DNA of 64,000 bases from Ahniella affigens (GTDB lineage: Bacteria; Pseudomonadota; Gammaproteobacteria; Xanthomonadales; Ahniellaceae), in NCBI RefSeq assembly GCF_003015185.1, contig NZ_CP027860.1:2232001-2296000 (forward strand), written 5' to 3'. The notes under the pieces are model-generated. The model was not told where the DNA came from, searched no databases, and saw only the letters and a list, made by a program, of their open reading frames with translations. The position numbers and the translations under genes are program-made. This document shows positions 10,401-17,411 of this stretch, piece after piece (the stretch's first letter is position 1; each line of letters begins with the position of its first letter).

Positions 10401-10657
10401 GAGAAGCCGCGCACCACCTTGGAGCGAGGGACCGCCAACATAGCGGTCGTGAGCGGGTAGGTGACCTGGTCCTCCACCACCTGCGGACCCTGCCCAGGCA
10501 CTTCGGTAAACACGATCACCTGCACATCGGATAAATCAGGCAGCGCGTCCAGCGGCGTTCGAATCACCGCATATGTTCCCAAAGCGGTGACTGCAAGGGT
10601 CATCACGACCACCAGGAAGACATTTCGGGCGGACCACTCAATCAAGCGTGCCAACAT
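7481..10657 (-). CDS. cusA: CusA-type heavy-metal RND efflux pump
   Basis: A 1058-residue inner-membrane RND transporter, normal length for the HME family, which pumps metal ions through a CusB/CusC channel using the proton gradient. The N-terminus (IEWSARNVFLVVVMTLAV) is TM1. The TM4 signature GAMVDAAIVMIENAHK is the form typical of the monovalent-cation (Cu+/Ag+) CusA/SilA group; the CzcA in this window has GMMVDGAVVMVEN instead. Other landmarks are PLDALPDLSDVQV near residue 36 and a C-terminal helix series ending in VVIPAIYALV. It starts 2 bp after the cusB stop, so translation is coupled. Substrate specificity rests on the TM4 motif and the Met-rich CusB partner. Confidence 0.93.
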   Translation of the reverse strand: MLARLIEWSARNVFLVVVMTLAVTALGTYAVIRTPLDALPDLSDVQVIVFTEVPGQGPQVVEDQVTYPLTTAMLAVPRSKVVRGFSFFGASFVYVIFEDGTDLYWARSRVLEYLNFASKKLPAGVTPTLGPDATGVGWVYQYVLEGDQQSLDQLRAIQDWYVRYQMTKAPGVAEVASIGGFVRQYSVTIDPGRLRQHGIALSEVMAVIAQSNRDVGGRVVELSETEYMVRGRGYLRGIADLEQLVVKAENGAPVKIGDLARVELVPDERRGVAELNGEGEAVGGIAIARYGENALSVIHGLRQKSTEIAAGLPEGVSLKAVYDRSDLIHRAIRTLRSTLLEESLIVALVCVVFLFHARSALVAIVMLPIGVLIAFLAMRFLGMNSNIMSLGGIAIAIGAMVDAAIVMIENAHKHIERDDGSKPRLQLIIDACQEVGPALFFSLLIITVSFLPVFALEAQEGRLFHPLAFTKTFAMAGGALLSVTLVPVLMLLFVRGNILPEAKNPVNRFLIALYRPVIALVLRHKIATVVAALIVLAASTWPASRLGSEFMPTLNEGTLLYMPASLPGMSVTKAAELLQQQDRIIKSFPEVESVFGKAGRALTATDPAPLEMSETVINLKPEDQWRPGMTVDKLIAEMDRALKFPGVANSWTMPIKARTDMLATGIRTPIGIKVFGTDLEQMEQVARQIEATVRSVPGTTSAYAERLTGGFYLDIEPRLEQLARYNLPVGEVQDVIAAALGGEMVTTTVEGRERFGVIVRYPRELRDSPETIAQQVLVPTMSGAQIPLGELADLRIRKGAPSIRTENALLSAYIYVDTREADLGAYVRSAQAAVAQSVVFPPGSYATWSGQYEYMQRAIAKMKIVVPLTLAIIFLLLYLNFRRVTESLIVMLSVPFALVGGIWLMWSLGYNLSVAVAVGFIALAGVAAETGVVMLIYLDHALAARAARRREHGESLSPADLTDAIVEGAVERVRPKMMTVVAIMAGLLPIMWSSGTGSEVMRRIAAPMVGGMVSSTILTLVVIPAIYALVKRRALFGSASNSPARPQVPDHRRTHESP

Positions 10658-10659
10658 GG

Positions 10660-12045
10660 TTAGTTCGCCTCCCCGTGATTGCTGTGCGCGGGACTCGGTG
10701 TCCCCTGATCTGCTGCATCGCGCGTGGCATTACCCTTGGTTGCCGAAGCCGTGTCGTCATGGCCGCTGTGATTGGTCTCGGCCCCTGTATCGACGGCCGA
10801 TTGGGCACCATGCGACATGCCCTGCATGGCCGCGCCGAGATTGCTCTCCGCATCGATCAGGAAGTTTCCGTAGGTGACCACGGTCTCGCCGTCCCGCAGC
10901 CCATCCAGGACGGCGACACGATCGCCACTGCGTGCACCGAGACGGACCTCACGTGGCTCGAAGCGACCCGGACCCACCTCGACCAGAGCGATCTGCCGCG
11001 TTCCACTGTCCAGAATCGCCGAACGCGGCACGACAATCGATGGTTCCCCCGGGGTGCTAGTCAGCAACGCATCACCGAACAACCCCGGTCGCAACACTCC
11101 ATCAGCATTCGCCAGGGCAATGCGAACCCGAACGCTCCGGCTGGCACGATCCAAAATCGGCTCCAAAAATGTGACTTGACCTGCAAACTCGCGACCAGGC
11201 GCACTGGGTGTCGTGAAGGTGGCGGCATCGCCAACGGCCAATCTTCCTAGTTGGCCGGCGGGTACGTTTGCGACGACCCAGACCGTCGATAAGTCAGCCA
11301 GACGCAAAATCGTCTGCCCTGGTTCAAATCGGTCACCTTGAACCACGAGCTTCTCGACCACCACAGCATTGGCGGGTGCTTTCAGCAGTAAGCGGCCTTT
11401 GCCAGCTGCGTCTAAGGCGGCGTCGCTCACCTGCCAATTGCTCAGGCGGGTCCGCGAGGCATCGCGAAGACGGCGCATGGTCGCGGCGCTGGATGGATCC
11501 GTTGCATCGAGCTTGGCGGCAGCGGCTTCGGCAATGCGCGCCTCTTCAAGTGCGGCGAACAATTCAGGACTGTACAGCGCCGCCAGGGTTTGGCCGCGTT
11601 TGACGGCCAAGCCCGTTTGATTGGCATACAAGGTTTCGATCCAGCCCTCAAAGCGCGGTGCCACCACAAACTGTTTGGTTTCGTCTACCTCAACGGTGGC
11701 ACTCGCGCGGACAGTTTGTGCGAGCCTGGTTCTGGTCGCGGGCGCTGTTTGTACGCCGAGCCTCTGCACTTTCTCCGGGGTCAACGCGACGCTTCCCGGC
11801 GCCATCGGCGCTTGATCCGCATAGACCGGGATGTAATCCATACCCATACTGTCCTTCTTGGGTACGGCAGACGTGTCGGCCAATCCCATCGGATTGCGGT
11901 AATACAGGATGTCGCGCGCATCTGTCGGATCGACGGATGCGGCTGCCGGCGCCGTCGATCCCGCACTGAATCGACCCAGCCACCAGGCTCCCGTCAGTGC
12001 AATGGCAAGCGACAATGCCAAGATGAATTTCATCCATGTGCTCAT
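10660..12045 (-). CDS. cusB: CusB-type periplasmic adaptor (membrane fusion protein)
   Basis: A 461-residue adaptor anchored by an N-terminal helix (MKFILALSLAIALTGAWWLG). It bridges CusA and the outer-membrane channel and can hand metal to the pump. A heavy-metal-binding segment is visible at about residues 45-75 (YYRNPMGLADTSAVPKKDSMGMDYIPVY, given here in pieces: NPMG, KKDSMGMDYIPVY), rich in methionine as in copper/silver adaptors. Lipoyl/barrel-sandwich and beta-barrel domains follow, then a His/Met-containing tail (MQGMSHG, NHSGHDD, HSNHGE). It overlaps the cusC stop by ATGA and precedes cusA by 2 bp. Confidence 0.92.
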   Translation of the reverse strand: MSTWMKFILALSLAIALTGAWWLGRFSAGSTAPAAASVDPTDARDILYYRNPMGLADTSAVPKKDSMGMDYIPVYADQAPMAPGSVALTPEKVQRLGVQTAPATRTRLAQTVRASATVEVDETKQFVVAPRFEGWIETLYANQTGLAVKRGQTLAALYSPELFAALEEARIAEAAAAKLDATDPSSAATMRRLRDASRTRLSNWQVSDAALDAAGKGRLLLKAPANAVVVEKLVVQGDRFEPGQTILRLADLSTVWVVANVPAGQLGRLAVGDAATFTTPSAPGREFAGQVTFLEPILDRASRSVRVRIALANADGVLRPGLFGDALLTSTPGEPSIVVPRSAILDSGTRQIALVEVGPGRFEPREVRLGARSGDRVAVLDGLRDGETVVTYGNFLIDAESNLGAAMQGMSHGAQSAVDTGAETNHSGHDDTASATKGNATRDAADQGTPSPAHSNHGEAN

Positions 12046-13346
12046 GAGTTGCTCCCAAGCAGCGAACGCAAGGACGCGGCTGCTGATAGTTCATCGCGCC
12101 GAGCATCTAAGCGCGCCAAATCGGCGCCTTGCCAGGCTTCCAAGGCTTCTAAGAGGGTGCTGAAATCGACATCTCCGACCCGGTAGCTGGCCAGCGCGGA
12201 GTCAAAGTTCGCCTGGGTTTGCGGCAACAAGGTCTGCTCAATTAATTGGCGACGTGATCGCGCGCTGTCCCAGACAGACCAAGCAACTCCCAATTGACCT
12301 TGCAACTCGGTCAGCGTGGCTTCAACTCGCAAATCCGCCGCATCGCGTGCGCGCGCCGCAGCATGTTCGCGCTCATGGAGCGCACGACGCTGCAGTGGTA
12401 CCTCCAACTCGATCATCAACTCGTAACCTTCAATACGGTTTCCGACTTGCATTGCACCGAGACCCAAACTGAGGTCAGGGTAGCGTTGGCGGCGCTGCCA
12501 TTCCGCAGCTTGGCTCGCTGCAGCGGCCATGGCGCGCTGCGACCTCACGGCAGGGTGCTGGCCTTCGCGAACGAGAGTCAGGGCCTCTTTCAAGGTCGCT
12601 ACCGGCAAGGCAAACTCTGGCGCGGACTGCGGTCGCCGCAGGGGCGCGTCGGCGGGGCGGCCCAATACCGCATTCAACATGGCTGCGGCGTCCTCACGCA
12701 TGGCCAGTCTCTCAATCCGCTCCGCTTGCATCTGAGTTCGGGCCACTTGCGCGCGAATGGCATCCTGTTGCGCGGCAACGCCCAGCGCATAGCGCGCTTG
12801 GGCAACCTCGCCCATCTGATCGAGCAAGCCAATCAGCCGATCAACTACGGCGATGGTTTCGTCCACCTGCCAAAAGCGCACGTACGCTTGGTCAGCACTT
12901 GCCAGCAATTCCAGAATGGTTCGGGCACGCGCCGACTCGATGGCGCCCGCCTCACTCTTGGCAACGCTTCGCATCAGCTCGCGCTTGCCCCAAAGGGGGA
13001 TGTTCTGGCGTATCCTCCAGGTGCTACTGCCGACCTGAGCGGGCGCTAGGCTTAGTCCACTGGGATCGATGCCCTCTAGTTCCAGCCCGACCATTGGGTT
13101 TGGCAAGGCGCCAGCGGGTAAGATGCGCGCCTGAGCTGCTTCGAGTTCAGCCTGCTGGGCGCGCAACTCCGGATTGTGTTTAAGTAGCCAGTGGTGAATA
13201 GAGGACAGGTCGGCGCCAGGTGCCAAACCCTCGGTCGCGGGCGCTTGTCCCGTCATCACCAGGCTGAAGGCCAATAGCACTCGCGCTGGCCCTCGGACCG
13301 CTGACGCCATTTGGCCGCCGCGGGTCGTTCTCGGAAAATGGATCAT
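12042..13346 (-). CDS. cusC: CusC/TolC-family outer-membrane efflux protein
   Basis: A 434-residue outer-membrane factor of the TolC superfamily. It has an N-terminal signal sequence (ARVLLAFSLVMTGQAPA), an early region SSIHHWLLKHNPELRAQQAELEAAQ with the NPEL motif usual at the start of the first helix, and two long helical repeats rich in Ala/Arg/Glu/Gln. It forms the outer channel for CusBA. Two candidate starts exist (ATG 13346, preceded by AGGA, and an in-frame ATG 12 codons later). It overlaps cusB by ATGA. Confidence 0.9.
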   Translation of the reverse strand: MIHFPRTTRGGQMASAVRGPARVLLAFSLVMTGQAPATEGLAPGADLSSIHHWLLKHNPELRAQQAELEAAQARILPAGALPNPMVGLELEGIDPSGLSLAPAQVGSSTWRIRQNIPLWGKRELMRSVAKSEAGAIESARARTILELLASADQAYVRFWQVDETIAVVDRLIGLLDQMGEVAQARYALGVAAQQDAIRAQVARTQMQAERIERLAMREDAAAMLNAVLGRPADAPLRRPQSAPEFALPVATLKEALTLVREGQHPAVRSQRAMAAAASQAAEWQRRQRYPDLSLGLGAMQVGNRIEGYELMIELEVPLQRRALHEREHAAARARDAADLRVEATLTELQGQLGVAWSVWDSARSRRQLIEQTLLPQTQANFDSALASYRVGDVDFSTLLEALEAWQGADLARLDARRDELSAAASLRSLLGSNS

Positions 13347-13464
13347 GAGTATTGTCCTGGGGCCATCGATTCAAGATCGATCGCAGGGCAGGGGCGCGGC
13401 ATCAGAAAACGCGCGCAATTGCCTCGACCTGTCGGTCGAGGTTACTCAGCAGAAGATCCGAGAC

Positions 13465-13878
13465 TTAGATCAGCAGGACGCTGGCAGGATGTCGTGTCGG
13501 TCGATGCCAAGCACCGAGCGGCGCCGGATGAAACGTCGTTTGACCAAGTGTTGGCAGCGACGCGACGGAAAGCAACGGTACCCATGCCACTGCAGGCATT
13601 GCCGGCAGATCGGGTAGGCGGGTGACGTCAGAACTGAGATCGCTCCGGCCACAATGTGACTTACAGAGTGCCCCACCGGCATGATCGTCCGCAGTCGTCT
13701 TAGTCGCGTCACTGCGGTCATGACAATGTTCCTGCGCCGCACTCTTTGCCTGCGCACGGAGCATCATTGCGGCATCGCAGGCCGGATGAGCGGCCAACAC
13801 CAGTTGCGACCAAAGCAACGCCCACATCGCCAACAGCGATAGGGAAGTGCGCAAGCGGCGGCGGCGAAAGAGCGTCAT
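13465..13878 (-). CDS. Small exported Cys/His-rich protein heading the cus operon
   Basis: About 137 residues from ATG 13878 (an alternative in-frame ATG is at 13890). The N-terminus is a signal sequence (SLSLLAMWALLWSQLVLAAH). The mature region has His/Cys motifs (EHCHDRSD, LCKSHCG) and a hydrophobic C-terminal part. Two other small exported proteins in this window (23113-23484 and 27980-28345) have the same plan and also sit at the head of RND efflux genes. This is the style of CzcI or DUF2946-like leaders. A role as periplasmic metal binder or regulator is inference. The gene lies just downstream of an FNR/ANR-type box. Confidence 0.7.
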   Translation of the reverse strand: MTLFRRRRLRTSLSLLAMWALLWSQLVLAAHPACDAAMMLRAQAKSAAQEHCHDRSDATKTTADDHAGGALCKSHCGRSDLSSDVTRLPDLPAMPAVAWVPLLSVASLPTLGQTTFHPAPLGAWHRPTRHPASVLLI

Positions 13879-13913
13879 GACCCGAAGCATAATGCAACGC
13901 GCTCGCGATTCCT

Positions 13914-13927
13914 TTGATATGAATCAA
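13914..13927. promoter_or_regulatory. Perfect FNR/ANR-type box
   Basis: TTGAT-ATGA-ATCAA matches the consensus TTGATNNNNATCAA exactly. Its centre is 42 bp from the ATG at 13878, and a CATTAT -10-like hexamer lies between (13894..13889, minus strand). A class II activator site (-41.5) would place transcription start almost on the start codon. Either the mRNA is nearly leaderless, the true start is further in, or the site acts otherwise. Confidence 0.6.
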
Positions 13928-13990
13928 AATTCTGCGCTTGACATTGAGGCGGGCGCCGGTCGGCGACGGGACTCACGTGAGCCATTACCG

Positions 13991-14006
13991 CACAATCGCG
14001 ATTGTG
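13991..14006. promoter_or_regulatory. 16-bp perfect palindrome, possible operator
   Basis: CACAATCG-CGATTGTG is a perfect 16-bp palindrome in the gap upstream of the cus operon. It could be an operator for an unidentified regulator. No target is obvious. Confidence 0.4.
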
Positions 14007-14139
14007 TAACATGAATCGGAGCGGCTATCGTCTCACAATGCTTGTTCGTCATTTCCGACTTACCCGACTGTGCCAAATGCATTGGATGGCCTAGGCGTTC
14101 GGTCCATATGTTGAAGTCGAACCTAGGTTCACGCTACAA

Positions 14140-14166
14140 CCCCTGGAGCAATTCAGGGGTTTTTTC
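14140..14166 (+). terminator. Rho-independent terminator
   Basis: A CCCCTG / CAGGGG stem with an 8-nt loop is followed directly by a run of six T (14160-14165). It acts on the plus strand, where no protein gene lies upstream. It may end an unannotated small transcript from the 13.93-14.14 kb gap, or be left from island rearrangement. Confidence 0.65.
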
Positions 14167-14513
14167 TTGTCCACAAAGGTCTCACAACGAAGCCGGCCGA
14201 GAGTGCCGCCCACCGTCGACAGTTTGCAGCACAACTATTGCAGGAACAAGCTATGCGATCGTTTCGGGCAGCCGCCCGATGAAGTGAGGTGGTGCAGGAA
14301 TGGCGAGGTTGATCGCTACGAGGCAGTGGCTGTGGGAAGTTCCGCGTTGCGTAGCTGCACATGCAAGGAGCAGACTTCTCTGGCCAGCAGTCTGGCCGTG
14401 GTTGCGGAGCGTGACCGACTGCCGGCGTTGATGGCGGCGCTGAGCGGTGATCCCTGTGGCAACGAAGAGTGCGCGAATCAGGGTCGTAATGCCTTGCTGC
14501 ATCCCGATCTGAA

Positions 14514-14770
14514 TTAGGCGTTCGGTCGCACGTCGGCCGGCTCAAAGCGGTACCGGTGTCGTGGTTGTCGTAGGCCGTCAGGCGGTACTTGGCGCCGCTG
14601 TCGAGCGCCGTAAAGCAGCAAATCAGGGACAGGCCCGAACCCTTTCCCCAGGCCTTGAAGTCGAGGCGTGCGCGCCACGTGCCGATCGGCACGTCCTGCC
14701 AGGCGTAGTCGGCGAGCCCGAGTTCCAGCGCGTTCGCATACGTCTCTGCACGTTTCGCCGTCCCGTCCAT
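14514..14770 (-). pseudogene. Truncated/frameshifted island-type hypothetical gene
   Basis: From ATG 14770 the frame encodes MDGTAKRAETYANALELGL, WQDVPIGTWRARLDFKAWGKG and LICCFTALDSGAKYRLTAYDNHDTG. This is the style of a hypothetical protein I associate with integrative conjugative elements (recalled, not searched). After about 75 residues the frame degenerates. A one-base shift reaches YRFEPADVRPNA and a stop at 14514, so the gene is short and broken. It suggests the metal genes to its right arrived with an integrative element. From 14153 to 14513 I see no further gene. Confidence 0.5.
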
Positions 14771-14992
14771 CGCCTGCGTTCCTCAGAAAATGGTCCCACA
14801 ATATCGAACATGGCGACCCGCTGCAGAATGACTGGCACCGATGTCGCGTCGAGCGCCAGCATACCGATGAGGCGCGCCAGTTCGCGGAAGGCATTCACTT
14901 GCGCCGCCTGTGCCCGATGCACGCAAAACCCGACATAGCCCAACGTCACGATGACTGGTCTGTGCCTTGTCGCCGCGACGCGTGGCGAGCCG

Positions 14993-16993
14993 TCATGTGC
15001 GCCCTCGATAGGCGAGGAGTCGAAGCGCGTTGGCGACCACCAGAAGCGTCGATCCTTCATGAAAGAGCACCGCCACGCCCATCCGCATGCCGAAGATTGT
15101 CGCCGGTACCAGGAGCGCAACCATGCCCAGACTCGCCCACAGGTTCTGACGGATGATGCGCCGCGTCTGCCGGCTCAGACCAACGACGAAAGGAAGGTGA
15201 TCGAGATTGTCGGCCATGAGAGCGACATCGGCGGTTTCGAGGGCAACATCGGAACCCGCCGCACCCATCGCGATGCCGACGGAGGCGCTGGCCAGCGCCG
15301 GCGCATCGTTGACGCCATCGCCGACCATTGCGACTTCGCCATCTGCTCGCAGCTTCTGGATGGCTCGGACTTTGTCTTCTGGCATCAAATCGCCGAACGC
15401 CCGATCGATGCCGACGCTGCGTGCGACCGCATCAGCGACACGCTGGTTGTCGCCCGATAGCATGACGAGTTGGGTCATGCCGAGCGCGCGCAACTTCTCG
15501 ATCACGGCAGGTGCGGCCGCGCGCGGCGTGTCCATCAGCCCGATTGCGCCGAGATACCGCTCGCCGTGCCGCACGACGAAGACGGTGCGGCCCTCGGTTT
15601 CCAGTGCCACGATGCCGGCCATCAAGGCGTCGGGAATGCCGGCGCCCCCTATCTCGGTGAAGAGGCTCTTCTTGCCAAGATGAACCTGGGCACCATCGAC
15701 TGTTGCCCGCAGGCCTTTGCCGGTCAGGCTTTCGAGACTCGTCGCGACCGACGGCGGCGTCGGTCCCAGACGCTCGCCGCCATCGCGCACGACCGCCGCC
15801 GCCAGAGGATGGTCGCTCAGCCGTTCCACCGCGACGGCGACTTGTAGCAGCTCGATTTCGGTTACTCCATTGGCGGCCAGCACATCGGTGACTCGCGGCC
15901 TGCCTTCAGTCAGCGTGCCGGTCTTGTCGAACGCGAGCGCGTGCAGTGTGCCCAGGAGTTCGAGCGGCGCGCCGCCTTTGATCAACACGCCGCCGCGGGC
16001 CGCGCGGGCTACGCCGCTGAGTACCGCGCTCGGTGTCGAGATCGCCAACGCACAGGGGCTGGCTGCCACCAGTACCGCCATGGCCCGATAGAACGTCGCG
16101 CCGAAGGGTTCATCGATAACGACGCCAGCGAACAACAGCACCACCACCAGCCCGAGCACGGCTGGTACGAAGATACGTTGGAACCGATCGGTGAATACCT
16201 GAGTCGGTGACTTCTGTGCCTCGGCCGAGCGCACCAGTTCGACCACGCGCGATAACGTGCTCTGGTCGGCGTGCCGGCTGACCTCGATTTCGATCAAGCG
16301 CTCCTGGTTGATGGTGCCGGCGAAGACGCGGTGCTCGGCCGATACCGCATCGGCCTTGAGCCTGGCGGCCACCGGATCGGCGACCGCCCGTTTGTCGACC
16401 GGTACGCTTTCGCCGGTGATGGCGGACTGATCGATGCTGCTCTCGCCCAGCACCACGAAGCCATCGGCCGCGATGCGCTCGTCGGGTTTGACGACGACGA
16501 TGTCACCGATCTGCAAGTTTTCGACAGGCACTTCCACCACCTCGGTACCGCGTCGCACCAGCGCGGTTTGGGGACGCAATTGCGCCAGCGCCTCGATGGC
16601 GCGCTTGGCACGGCCCATCGCATAGTTTTCCAGTGCGTGGCCCAGGCTGAAGAGAAACAGCAGCAGCGCGCCCTCGGCCCATTCGCCCAACGCGGCCGCG
16701 CCGATCGCGGCCACCAGCATCAGGCTGTCGATCTTCAATTGCCATGCCATGAGGTTTTCGATGGCCTCGCGCAGCGTGTAGTAGCCGCCCGCCGCATAGG
16801 CGCCGACGAACAGCAGCCAGGGTCAGCGGCTGCTGTCGTCCATCGTGCGATCCAGTAACCAACCACTCAACAACAATGCGCCACATAGCAGGGACAGTAT
16901 GATTTCGGCGCGACCACCCAACGCAGCGCCATGTTCATGCGCGTGCGTGTGACCGCTCGAATCCTTTTCCGGTGGGTGCGGTTCTTGCTTCAT
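14993..16993 (-). pseudogene. P1B-4-type metal ATPase interrupted by an in-frame TGA
   Basis: ATG 16993 (GAGGAATC upstream) begins a His-containing N-terminus (GHTHAHEHG) and a first membrane helix. Codon 57 is TGA (16825..16823) and the same frame then continues with PWLLFVGAYAAGGYYTLREA to a stop at 14993, 666 codons in all. The remainder is a textbook metal ATPase: actuator TGES, phosphorylation site DKTGTLTEG, HP motif SDHPLAAAV and hinge GDGVNDAP. The ion motif SPC in the sixth membrane helix and HEGST in the last define the P1B-4 group (Co/Zn/Ni/Fe-type, CzcP/CoaT-like). An internal ATG at 16750 could give a 585-residue product lacking the first helices. Expected residue at the TGA is plausibly Trp (TGG to TGA). 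Pseudogene, readthrough or sequencing error remain open. Confidence 0.75.
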
Positions 16994-17087
16994 TAAAGAT
17001 TCCTCAGGGGGTGCCACGATCGTTCGCGGCACGCCCATGTTGATCATGGCGTCGTGCGGCGGCATTGCGGCCGTCGCACCGGATGCT

Positions 17088-17411
17088 TCAGCCGGCTGGA
17101 TCTGCGATCGGTATCCCTTGCTCAACCGCGGACACGAATATCCATCCGGAGTTGTGTGGGCCTGTTCGACCGTGTTGCCGAAGCAGCGCCACGATGTCTT
17201 CGACACGGTCTGCCTCACAGAACACGTCCAACTGGATCTCCTGTGTCACCCGTTCCCCAAGTTGGACCGAATAGTCCTGCTCGCGGGCGCTGGAAGCACG
17301 TAACAGGCCGGTCGAGTGGACGATACTGATCCGGCGTTCACCCAAAGCTTCCAGCGCGTGGACGATGTCGCTCATGCGATGGGCATGCAGCAAGGCAGTG
17401 ATGCGTTTCAT
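17088..17411 (-). CDS. PII-like protein of the czc operon
   Basis: A 107-residue protein starting at ATG 17411, overlapping the czcA stop by ATGA; a longer frame to 17456 lies inside czcA. The sequence follows the PII/GlnK fold: KRITALLHAHRMSDIVHAL (beta1-alpha1), EQDYSVQLGE, EIQLDVFCEADRVEDIVALL and the C-terminal GWIFVSAVEQGIPI. The uridylylation tyrosine and T-loop of nitrogen PII are not evident. PII-like proteins of this kind are often encoded beside CzcA-type pumps and probably sense a small molecule or metal state. What it controls is unknown. Confidence 0.75.
   Translation of the reverse strand: MKRITALLHAHRMSDIVHALEALGERRISIVHSTGLLRASSAREQDYSVQLGERVTQEIQLDVFCEADRVEDIVALLRQHGRTGPHNSGWIFVSAVEQGIPIADPAG

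Noticed and set aside
14040..14166. tRNA gene or attachment site before the terminator
   Set aside because: GTTGAAGTCGAACCTAGGTT looks faintly like a T-arm, but no cloverleaf or CCA end can be built.
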